Origin: Phycisphaeraceae bacterium
Lineage (GTDB): Bacteria; Planctomycetota; Phycisphaerae; Phycisphaerales; Phycisphaeraceae
Assembly: GCA_003551485.1 (NCBI GenBank)
Contig: PUMS01000384.1
Span: 1-11,600, forward strand
Direction of reading: 5' to 3'
Length of the DNA stretch: 11,600 nt
Shown here piece by piece: positions 1 to 6,944 of the stretch (positions are counted from its first letter, which is position 1; each line of letters begins with the position of its first letter). Below the pieces are notes generated by a model. The model was not told where the DNA came from and did not search any database. It saw nothing but the letters and a program-made list of their open reading frames with translations. A program made the translations under genes and the position numbers.

Positions 1-1708
<1,708 letters not shown>

Positions 1709-1853
1709 GGGGGTTCCGGGCGGGCTCTTGCGAGGGCCCTTTCGGGGTCCTTTTCAGGGAGGGACGCCCCTCAGGGGACCGGGGGGCCTTCCGGGGGGCT
1801 AGGGCTGGGTCCGGGGGTGAAGGTAGGGGTCGGGGGCCGGTCGGGGGCGGAGT

Positions 1854-1882
1854 ACGATAGCGGCCAATTCCGCCGCGGCCAA
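1854..1882 (-). promoter_or_regulatory. Candidate proximal typA promoter (TTGGCC-17-TATCGT)
   Basis: On the minus strand TTGGCC (1882-1877) and TATCGT (1859-1854) each match four of six consensus bases with the ideal 17-base spacing. It lies downstream of the TTGACA promoter, so typA may have two start sites. A chance match is possible at this stringency. Confidence 0.25.
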
Positions 1883-1909
1883 GGGGCGGGCGAATGGTTG
1901 TGAACGCTC

Positions 1910-1937
1910 AATAGAGATGTCACGGTCATTCTGTCAA
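1910..1937 (-). promoter_or_regulatory. Candidate distal typA promoter (TTGACA-16-TCTATT)
   Basis: On the minus strand TTGACA (1937-1932) is followed after 16 bases by TCTATT (1915-1910, four of six bases of the -10 consensus). The -35 box is a perfect sigma-70 consensus, which is notable in such GC-rich DNA. It would give a leader of about 195 bases ahead of typA. Sigma-70-like recognition in this organism is assumed, not shown. Confidence 0.4.
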
Positions 1938-2032
1938 TGGAAATGTCAGGGGCAAGCCGCCGGGTGGGACTGGGACCGACGGAGCGGAGGGCGAAGCGCA
2001 GCCGAGTTGGCATCGTCAAACGGCCCGGCAGC

Positions 2033-2047
2033 GGTTCACGGTGAACC
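2033..2047. promoter_or_regulatory. 15-bp palindrome GGTTCAC-G-GTGAACC, operator candidate
   Basis: A perfect 7+1+7 inverted repeat lies 52 bases ahead of the ATG at 2100. The size and symmetry fit a dimeric repressor site. No regulator gene is nearby to assign it to. It could also form a small hairpin in the transcript leader. Confidence 0.35.
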
Positions 2048-2099
2048 CGCATGAGGCAATGCCGGCCGCCACTCCCGCGTTGATGCTGCGGAGGTGCCC

Positions 2100-3830
2100 A
2101 TGACACCAGATTCGCTTACCGTATTGGATCGTTGTGCCCCGCCGTTGGTCATCGCCCTTCTGGCGGCCATCGGCACGCTGGCCGCGACGCCGGCGCCAGT
2201 CGCCGCGGCCGCGGCCGGGCCACAGCACCTGGTCGTAACACTCGTCGATGCAGTCGATGACGACCGGCCGCTGGTCGTGTACCTGGCCGTGGATGGCGAG
2301 GCGGCGGAGGTGTCCGCCGCGTTCGCCGTGGCGCCGGCGTTCAACCGGCGGCCGCACGATGTCGATGCCAGGGGGCTGAAGATCGCGGATGGGCGGATTC
2401 ACGGGCCGGTGGCGGTGACGATCAACCCCGATCCCTGGGTGCCCGAGGACGGCCGGCCGATCGCCTGCCGCTTCGAGCTGGACCTGAAGCGCAACGGCGA
2501 TGCGATCAGCGGCAGCTATCACGGCCTGCGCGGCGGGACCGAGGTGCGGGGTGCCGCCCGCGGGAGCGCTTCGCCGGCGCCGGCGGACGATGCCGATCGC
2601 CGCATCAGGCTGGGCCTGCCCGGGGCGCTGCTCAAGCTCTTCGAGGCGCGCGGCCCCAACTGGCGCTACGCGCTGGACATGGACCTGATCCTGCCGATGG
2701 CCGGCGGCCGGGTGCGGCACGCCCGGTTCGAGACGCCCATCCCCGACTACCGCGGCTACTCGGCCATCGTGCAGCGCGCCGACCTTCAGCAGCAGGGCAG
2801 CACGCTGAGCGGGCAGGTCGAGGTGATGGTGGATTACGGCTCGCAGGGCACGCAGCGCCTCGGCCTGCCACGCACCGAGCTGCATCGCTACGACCTGCGG
2901 CTGATGGTCATCGGTGATGCGGTGGCCGGACGGTACGATGTGGCGGTCGGCGACCGCACGGCGCGCCGGGTGCCGTGTCTGGGATCGGTCAGCTACGAGC
3001 CGCCGCCGCAGCCGCGCTGTAGCATCGCGTGGCTTCGCCTGCACGGTGCGATGCGCAACGACTGGCCGGTGTTGCTGAACCTGAGCCTGGCGCATCCGCA
3101 GAAGGTACACGGCTTCGCCTGGGCGCCGCGCTACAACCACCAGCCGCACGGAGTGGATGCTTCCGGGCTGACGCTCGATGGCGACCGCCTGCACGGTCAG
3201 GTAACCGTACACATCTCGCCGGATGTCTACAAGCCGCCCGAGTGGTTCAGCATGGACTTCGACCTGGATGTGCGCATCGAGCGCGGCGAACTGGTCGGCC
3301 GGTTCAGCGGGGTCGATGACGGCCGGCGGCGCGAGGGTGCCATCACCGGTGAGCTGCGCGCCAAGCGCGAGGCTATCGTCCCGATCGGCCAGGCCGCCCC
3401 CGCCTCCGATGCCCATGCCGATGGCGATGGCGATGCCCGGTCGATCACCGGCTGCCGGTTGCAGTTCGGATGGTCGCTTCGCGGCGGACGGTCAGCGCCG
3501 GACCACCACCTGGTCGTCGAGGTCGACCTCGACGCCGGCCGTCCCACACGCATCGAGCCGATCAACCCCGCCGATCGCGATGCGTTCAAGGCCGAATCGC
3601 CCAGCGCGCAGTTGACGTTCGACGGTGACCGGCTCACCGGCGAGGTGGCCTTCAAGATCACCGATGGCCGGGTGGCCACCGGACGCTATCACTACCGGAT
3701 CGAAGCGATTGTAGATGGCGACCGTCTCATCGGTTTCTGGCGCGGCACGCACAACGGCGAGCACATCCTCACCCGCAGCGCGAAGCTCGACGGCCACGTG
3801 ACCACCGGCCCGGCGCCGACGTCACGGTGA
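2100..3830 (+). CDS. Exported protein built of four related beta-rich repeats, function unknown
   Basis: I do not recognise the family. The ATG at 2100 is preferred over the in-frame GTG at 2094 because GGAGG at 2090-2094 sits 5 bases before the ATG and overlaps the GTG. The protein has 576 residues. Residues 14-40 form a hydrophobic, alanine-rich signal peptide that ends in a run of Ala, so export is likely. The rest looks like four related units at about 57-152, 187-295, 321-420 and 469-566. Units 1 and 3 are clearest: a Phe/Tyr-Asn-x-x-Pro-His-x-Val-Asp-Ala/Ser-x-Gly-Leu segment (81-93 and 345-357), then G-D/G-R-I/L-H-G-x-V-x-V, then an alternating-residue stretch ending G-x-x-x-G. Units 2 and 4 keep the S/R-x-L-T/S-G-x-V pattern (234-240, 511-516). 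A DGDGD-type linker (441-445) precedes unit 4. I see no catalytic motif; an envelope or extracellular binding role is only a guess. A long antisense ORF overlaps it, but the signal peptide, ribosome site and repeats favour this strand. Confidence 0.78.
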   Translation: MTPDSLTVLDRCAPPLVIALLAAIGTLAATPAPVAAAAAGPQHLVVTLVDAVDDDRPLVVYLAVDGEAAEVSAAFAVAPAFNRRPHDVDARGLKIADGRIHGPVAVTINPDPWVPEDGRPIACRFELDLKRNGDAISGSYHGLRGGTEVRGAARGSASPAPADDADRRIRLGLPGALLKLFEARGPNWRYALDMDLILPMAGGRVRHARFETPIPDYRGYSAIVQRADLQQQGSTLSGQVEVMVDYGSQGTQRLGLPRTELHRYDLRLMVIGDAVAGRYDVAVGDRTARRVPCLGSVSYEPPPQPRCSIAWLRLHGAMRNDWPVLLNLSLAHPQKVHGFAWAPRYNHQPHGVDASGLTLDGDRLHGQVTVHISPDVYKPPEWFSMDFDLDVRIERGELVGRFSGVDDGRRREGAITGELRAKREAIVPIGQAAPASDAHADGDGDARSITGCRLQFGWSLRGGRSAPDHHLVVEVDLDAGRPTRIEPINPADRDAFKAESPSAQLTFDGDRLTGEVAFKITDGRVATGRYHYRIEAIVDGDRLIGFWRGTHNGEHILTRSAKLDGHVTTGPAPTSR

Positions 3831-3854
3831 TCCTTATCGGCCAACCCGCCACCG

Positions 3855-4004
3855 TCAGAGGGGCGAGACGGTACCGCGTTGGATGCCGAATGCCTCGAAC
3901 CGGCCCTGGCGGATGTGCCCGCTGCCGGCCGTGTGGTGGTGCTTGTGGTACCGGCGGACGTGGGCGGCGAGCAGCCACTGCATCGCGCGGGCGGTGCGCG
4001 GCAT
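3855..4004 (-). pseudogene. Internally deleted relic of a REP-associated (Y1, RAYT-type) transposase
   Basis: The short ORF from ATG 4004-4002 to TGA 3857-3855 encodes 49 residues. It begins MPRTARA, the usual start of this transposase family. It then jumps straight to MQWLLAAHVRRYHKHHHTAG and GHIRQGRFEAFGIQ, which match the central part of intact proteins (pattern QWLLTAHVRRYH..Y..SGHVWQGRFKAFPIQ from memory). The N-terminal catalytic section with the His-x-His pair, and the C-terminal part ending in YVERNPLRA, are both missing. It is therefore an internal deletion plus a 3' truncation and cannot be active. The native start survives, with GAGG upstream and an in-frame TGA directly before that. 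Flanking bases up to about 4190 may be more decayed remains of the same element. Confidence 0.75.
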
Positions 4005-4191
4005 GGTGGCACCTCAATGTTGCAAAGCAAGGAGGTCGAGAATAGGACGGCCCCCTTTTCCGCCTCTTGCTCGCCCGTTTGCGTCACCAGGACCCTGGTG
4101 CCGCCCCATTTGAGACTCCCGACCCCATTTCTGGGCCGCCCCAGCTCACCCCGCGATAGCGGTCGAGCGGTCACCTGCGCTCCTGGCGGAG

Positions 4192-4220
4192 CGCATATCA
4201 GGGATATGTGAGGGTATGAT
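4192..4220 (+). promoter_or_regulatory. Candidate promoter and overlapping operator for the membrane-SufU gene
   Basis: TATGAT at 4215-4220 matches five of six bases of the -10 consensus. The place where a -35 box should lie (about 4192-4197) is not TTGACA. It is covered instead by the inverted repeat CATATC-AGG-GATATG (4194-4199 and 4203-4208). The AT content stands out from the surrounding GC-rich DNA. A poor -35 overlapped by a palindrome is typical of promoters that a regulator controls. The start codon at 4349 would lie about 120 bases downstream of the start of transcription. Confidence 0.4.
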
Positions 4221-4348
4221 ATTCGCTTGTTCGAGGCCTGGTGCCGAGCGTGGTTGAACCGAAGACTTCTCAGCCAACGTTACACGACACAAGGGGCGGC
4301 ATCGTACAATCGGCCACGGTGCCGCCGCGCATTCACGGGAAAAGAGCC

Positions 4349-5584
4349 ATGGGAACATTTTGGCAGACGCTGCTGATCGTCGGGGGCGCAACGATGGTAC
4401 TCGCCGTCGTCCTGACCCTACTGCCCCGGCTGGGCAAGGGCGGGCGCTGCATGGCCGAGTGGCTCAGCCGGGCACCGGGTGTGGATGCAGTCGTCGCCCT
4501 GTTGACGTGGGGACCATGGCTGGTGGCGGGGCTCGCCTGGGGCTGGATCGGCGTCGGCGGCGCCTTGCTGGGGCAGTTGGCGGCGCTGTACGGCTGGATA
4601 TTCCTGCACGAGATCATGCACCGCCAGGCGACGCGGGGGCCGCGGTTGGTAAAAGTGCACCACAAGCTCGTGGGCCGCTGGCGGAATCAACTTTCTCTGG
4701 CGCTGACCGTGGTCGGCGTGCCGGTCTTGTGGGCCGTGCGGCTACCGCAGGTTTTCGCCTATCCGTTGCTCATCTGGCTGCTGGGCTTTCCTCGCTATCG
4801 CCACGGCGAATGGGTCAACCTCAGCCGCCATAAGTTCCAGGACCTGGTGGGCCACGACCTGGTCTGGTGCCTCTACTGCGACTGGATGACAGGTGTCTGG
4901 TCGCTGGGCTCGGAAATGCTGCGCAACATCGAGAGCTTCTGGTGCCCCATACGCTTCCTCAGCGAAAAGAAGAACGAACACGCTCGGATCGACTTTCCCG
5001 ACCTGGCCAGCGCATGGGTGCCGGCGGAGGGGACGATGGCGGAGGCGGCGGCGCTGCTGGAAGAAAAATACGACGGCGGCCGACGGTCCTGGTTTGGCCA
5101 CCCGGATCGGCATGAGACGCTGCAAGAGCAGTCGTGGGTGGACGAGGTGCACCGTCAGATTCTCAGCGAGCACAGCCATCAGCCACGTCACTGCCGGGCG
5201 ATGGCGCACTTCACCCACCGCGCCGAGGGACATACGCCCGTGTGCAACGATCGGGTGGAGGTCTATTTGCGGCTGGAGGAGGGTCGGATCGCGGACATCA
5301 GCTTCACCGCCAGCGCCTGCGGGTTGTGCACCGCCTCGGCATCATTGATGAGTCAGCAACTCCACGGCCGCAGCATCGAGCAAGCACGGCAACTGTACGC
5401 GGCGTTTCACATGGCAATGCTCCGACCGACCCCGAATCATGACCCACTCGGCGACCTGACGGCGCTGACCGGCATCCATCGCTTTCCCGGCCGCATCAAG
5501 TGCGCTACGCTGCCGTGGCACACGATGAACGCGGCTCTTGATAGCCCCACACAGGACCAGACCGGTGCTTCGCAGTCCACCTGA
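4349..5584 (+). CDS. Integral-membrane protein fused to a C-terminal SufU-like Fe-S scaffold domain
   Basis: 411 residues in three parts. Residues 5-150 hold several hydrophobic segments (about 6-25, 47-85 and 113-147), with HEIMH at 87-91 and KVHHK at 102-106. Residues about 160-260 are a soluble cysteine module with CLYC (174-177), C199 in FWCPIR, and conserved-looking DFPDL and WFGHP stretches. I recall similar stand-alone proteins of unknown function but cannot check this. Residues about 265-397 are a full SufU/NifU-N domain: HRQILSEH matches the usual YR.VI.DH start, followed by PVCND (C299, D301), SACGLCTASASLM (C324) and RIKCATLPW (C385). All ligands of the SufU type, including Lys before the last Cys, are present. 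SufU normally accepts sulfur from the SufS cysteine desulfurase. No sufS or sufBCD is in the window. The ATG at 4349 is chosen over a GTG at 4241 because it opens directly on the first membrane segment; its ribosome site is only fair. Two small ORFs follow. Confidence 0.85.
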   Translation: MGTFWQTLLIVGGATMVLAVVLTLLPRLGKGGRCMAEWLSRAPGVDAVVALLTWGPWLVAGLAWGWIGVGGALLGQLAALYGWIFLHEIMHRQATRGPRLVKVHHKLVGRWRNQLSLALTVVGVPVLWAVRLPQVFAYPLLIWLLGFPRYRHGEWVNLSRHKFQDLVGHDLVWCLYCDWMTGVWSLGSEMLRNIESFWCPIRFLSEKKNEHARIDFPDLASAWVPAEGTMAEAAALLEEKYDGGRRSWFGHPDRHETLQEQSWVDEVHRQILSEHSHQPRHCRAMAHFTHRAEGHTPVCNDRVEVYLRLEEGRIADISFTASACGLCTASASLMSQQLHGRSIEQARQLYAAFHMAMLRPTPNHDPLGDLTALTGIHRFPGRIKCATLPWHTMNAALDSPTQDQTGASQST

Positions 5585-5612
5585 ACTCCGGAGTCGACAA
5601 GGAGAGGCGGAC

Positions 5613-5819
5613 ATGTTTCGAGGGACCCTGCAACGAAGTTTCGAGCGGCATCTTCAGGAAGCGGATGTGCATGTCGATGGCAACCGAGGGGGGACGAAAC
5701 GTCTCATGCAGCCCCGGCAACCATCCACACCATCTGAGATTGCGGCCGTGGGAGGCGGCGGTATATCCCACCATCGCCCCGGCATCGGCCGACCGGCCGG
5801 GGCGGGGGCGGGCCGTTGA
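5613..5819 (+). CDS. Small ORF of 68 residues after the membrane-SufU gene, unknown
   Basis: It starts 28 bases after the fusion gene with AAGGAG at 5599-5604, an ideal 8 bases before the ATG. The product begins with a charged, probably helical stretch (MFRGTLQRSFERHLQEADVH) and ends in a Gly/Ala/Arg-rich tail without clear structure. Third codon positions are only about 62 percent G or C, clearly less than expected in this GC-rich DNA, so coding use is doubtful. It may be a decayed gene or a chance ORF behind a good ribosome site. I recognise no family. Confidence 0.4.
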   Translation: MFRGTLQRSFERHLQEADVHVDGNRGGTKRLMQPRQPSTPSEIAAVGGGGISHHRPGIGRPAGAGAGR

Positions 5820-5834
5820 CAGGAGGGCAGGCTC

Positions 5835-6005
5835 ATGCCGATCTACACCTTCGATGCGACCGACGATGAATCCGGCGGTTCCTATGAACTTGTGCTGCGG
5901 GCGGTGGACCTGCCCCAAGCACGCCACTTCGCCCGCGCCCGGGGGGCCACACCATCGGCCGGCTCAGGCGCGTGGTACTCGATGAGGCAGCGCCGATGGG
6001 GATGA
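5835..6005 (+). CDS. Small hypothetical protein of 56 residues, last gene of the fusion cluster
   Basis: The ATG at 5835 has a near-perfect AGGAGG at 5821-5826 with 8 bases of spacing, just after the stop of the preceding ORF, so coupled translation is likely. The sequence opens MPIYTFDATDDESGG, then SYELVLRAVDLPQARHFARARGA. This is a short beta-strand start followed by a helix in which an acid-rich loop leads to an Ala/Arg-rich segment. The layout resembles the first residues of type II secretion GspF/PilC proteins and other small domains of the 'YEA.D..G...EAD...EA...RARG' kind, but the match is weak. Third positions are about 75 percent G or C. The last 18 residues look unstructured, so the end may be shortened. 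No function can be assigned. Confidence 0.55.
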   Translation: MPIYTFDATDDESGGSYELVLRAVDLPQARHFARARGATPSAGSGAWYSMRQRRWG

Positions 6006-6080
6006 CCCGACCGGTTCGCCCGGTAGATTGGCGCGGCGGGCGAGGCCGAAGGCCGTTTCAGTTGCCTGCTCTGAAAATAA

Positions 6081-6182
6081 CTCCCTCTCCCCCCCGGGAG
6101 AGGGCTGGGGTGAGGGGAGATGCGCAAGACCCGTCCGAACCCTCGCTCACCCCCGGCCCCTCTCCCGGGGGGAGAGGGGAGT
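6081..6182. repeat. BIME-like pair of inverted GC-rich hairpins
   Basis: Two copies of one palindromic unit lie head to head around a 22-base centre (about 6119-6140). The left copy has CCCTCTCCC (6083-6091), four C, GGGAGAGGG (6096-6104), then CTGGGGTGAGGG. The right copy is its near reverse complement, with CTCACCCCCGGCCCC, then CCCCTCTCCC (6157-6166), three G, GGGAGAGGGG (6170-6179). I know this unit as a common dispersed repeat of several high-GC phyla, but the copy number in this genome cannot be seen here. The structure is that of a BIME or small non-autonomous element. Its left hairpin could also end transcription of the fusion cluster 78 bases upstream. Confidence 0.72.
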
Positions 6183-6244
6183 AGGAGGCGTCCGCGCTTT
6201 TCATCCTCGCGGGTGTGGCGCAGCCGCATGACACACTGCTCTGA

Positions 6245-6313
6245 GAATCGCCGGGGCGGGCTGGAAGCCTGCTCCACAACCAGCCCACCAGCCACCGCGC
6301 AGCAGCACGATTC
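6245..6313. repeat. Nested 69-base hairpin (GAATCG...CGATTC around GGGCTGG...CCAGCCC)
   Basis: Outer arms GAATCG (6245-6250) and CGATTC (6308-6313) enclose inner arms GGGCTGG (6258-6264) and CCAGCCC (6280-6286). The inner loop contains a further small palindrome, GGCT-GGA-AGCC (6259-6269), that competes with the inner stem. It could be a small dispersed repeat or a folded RNA. There is no matching coding sense. Confidence 0.4.
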
Positions 6314-6421
6314 CCATGGCCGCGGGTATCCGGCAGGACATGAGCGACTCCCGGTTGAGCGGTGACGCTGGATGCCTGGCGCAACCGGCGTATCGGCCCA
6401 CCCACGTACTGGTATTCCCTT

Positions 6422-6491
6422 CGCCCAGGGTGGGCGCTCATGGGAGCGCGGTTCGCGCTTGTCCACAGGCCCGTGGGAAAGTTGTGGATAA
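6422..6491. other. Three overlapping short palindromes beside two facing DnaA-box-like sites
   Basis: CGCCCA-GGG-TGGGCG (6422-6436), CGCTC-ATGG-GAGCG (6435-6448) and CGCG-GTT-CGCG (6447-6457) overlap end to end. Directly after them come TTGTCCACA (6459-6467, eight of nine DnaA-box bases, plus strand) and TGTGGATAA (6483-6491, a perfect TTATCCACA on the minus strand). The two face each other across 15 bases. Weaker seven-of-nine matches follow at 6608-6616, 6674-6682, 6730-6738 (minus) and 6885-6893. A replication, DnaA-titration or mobile-element role is possible. No replication gene is nearby. Confidence 0.45.
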
Positions 6492-6697
6492 CCTGCCCCG
6501 CACCGACACCGCCACTTCCCCAGCTTCACCTCCGTCCGGCCAGCACGCCGCGGGCAGGCGATGTCCCAGCGCCACCCCCTCGGCCCGCGCCAGCCGGAGG
6601 CGACAGCTTTTCCACCGGAGGGCACGTGAAGCAAGTGCTTTCAATTCAGGTTATTATATGCGATCGGCCAGAGTTATCCCCGCTGGCGTCAGGACTA

Positions 6698-6737
6698 TAT
6701 CCGGGAAGAGGAATGATTTATTTCCCCTCTCCGGATA
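6698..6737. repeat. AT-rich-centred 40-base imperfect palindrome
   Basis: TATCCGG (6698-6704) pairs perfectly with CCGGATA (6731-6737). Inside, AGAGGAA and TTTCCCCTCT pair further with small bulges around a TGATTTAT loop. No T-run follows on either strand, so it is not a standard intrinsic terminator. It lies in the most AT-rich part of the window (about 6636-6740). Confidence 0.45.
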
Positions 6738-6865
6738 AACACCCCACCATCCCCTACCCACGGGCCTGCTCGAATCATCATGGCGGATCGCTCATCGCGC
6801 TGCGGGTTTGCAGCCTGCCGCCGAGGCCCACCGGCAGAGGCGAGAAGGAGGCCTCAGCTCCATCA

Positions 6866-6881
6866 CCGGCCAACGGGCCGG
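6866..6881 (-). terminator. Possible weak terminator hairpin after apgM (CCGGCC-AACG-GGCCGG)
   Basis: A perfect 6-bp all-GC stem with a 4-base loop lies 64 bases beyond the apgM stop codon. It lacks a T-run, so it may be only a transcript-end stabiliser or a chance palindrome. Confidence 0.2.
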
Positions 6882-6944
6882 CTGCCATCCACAAAACGCC
6901 CAGCGCCGTCTGTGCAGCCGCATCCGGTTGCCTGAGCCGGGGGC

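Larger units (their letters stand above)
1709..2099. other. Divergent intergenic region between typA and the exported-protein gene
   Basis: This 391-base gap contains no convincing gene. It holds two candidate promoters for typA, a GC-rich typA leader with short C/G hairpins (for example CCCCTGAGGGG on the minus strand), three TGTCA words at 1918, 1932 and 1944, a 15-bp palindrome at 2033-2047, and the ribosome binding site of the rightward gene. ORFs that run into it from both sides are antisense shadows. Confidence 0.7.
3831..4348. other. Intergenic region holding transposase debris and the fusion-gene control region
   Basis: Apart from the transposase relic I see no gene. A 7-2-7 inverted repeat CACCAGG-AC-CCTGGTG lies at 4085-4100. 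A separate palindrome and a -10-like hexamer lie close to the next gene. No terminator with a T-run is visible after the exported-protein gene. Confidence 0.6.
6183..6944. other. Long gene-free gap between convergent genes
   Basis: Apart from the repeats and sites listed separately, I find no gene in these 762 bases. The ORFs that span the gap on both strands are arginine/proline-rich translations of GC-rich DNA without recognisable motifs. The genes on both sides point into the gap, so it needs no promoters, yet it is rich in structure. Confidence 0.6.

Noticed and set aside
1918..1948. Three TGTCA direct repeats in the typA upstream region
   Set aside because: The spacings differ (14 and 12 bases) and a five-base word is too short to call a binding array.
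2016..3416. 466-codon open frame on the minus strand across the exported-protein gene
   Set aside because: It is a frame opened by high GC content. It has no signal, motif or fold-like pattern and many Arg/His/Pro runs, whereas the plus strand has a ribosome site, signal peptide and internal repeats.
3402..3440. Calcium-binding loop in the DGDGD stretch of the exported protein
   Set aside because: It is a short Asp/Gly/Ala linker made from a GATGCC/GATGGC micro-repeat, without the full spacing of a dockerin or EF-hand loop.
4085..4100. CACCAGG-AC-CCTGGTG inverted repeat as a terminator or operator
   Set aside because: A two-base loop is too tight for a hairpin and no T-run follows. It is more than 100 bases from the -10-like element, so no role can be argued.
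5882..6634. 250-codon minus-strand open frame through the repeat-rich gap
   Set aside because: It translates the hairpin repeats themselves into Pro/Gly/Arg runs (for example LLPSPPGRGAGGERG), which is typical of non-coding GC-rich repeats.
6422..6740. Chromosomal replication origin (oriC)
   Set aside because: Only two good DnaA boxes are seen, the flanking genes converge, and no replication or partition gene is present. It is kept as a site of interest, not called as an origin.
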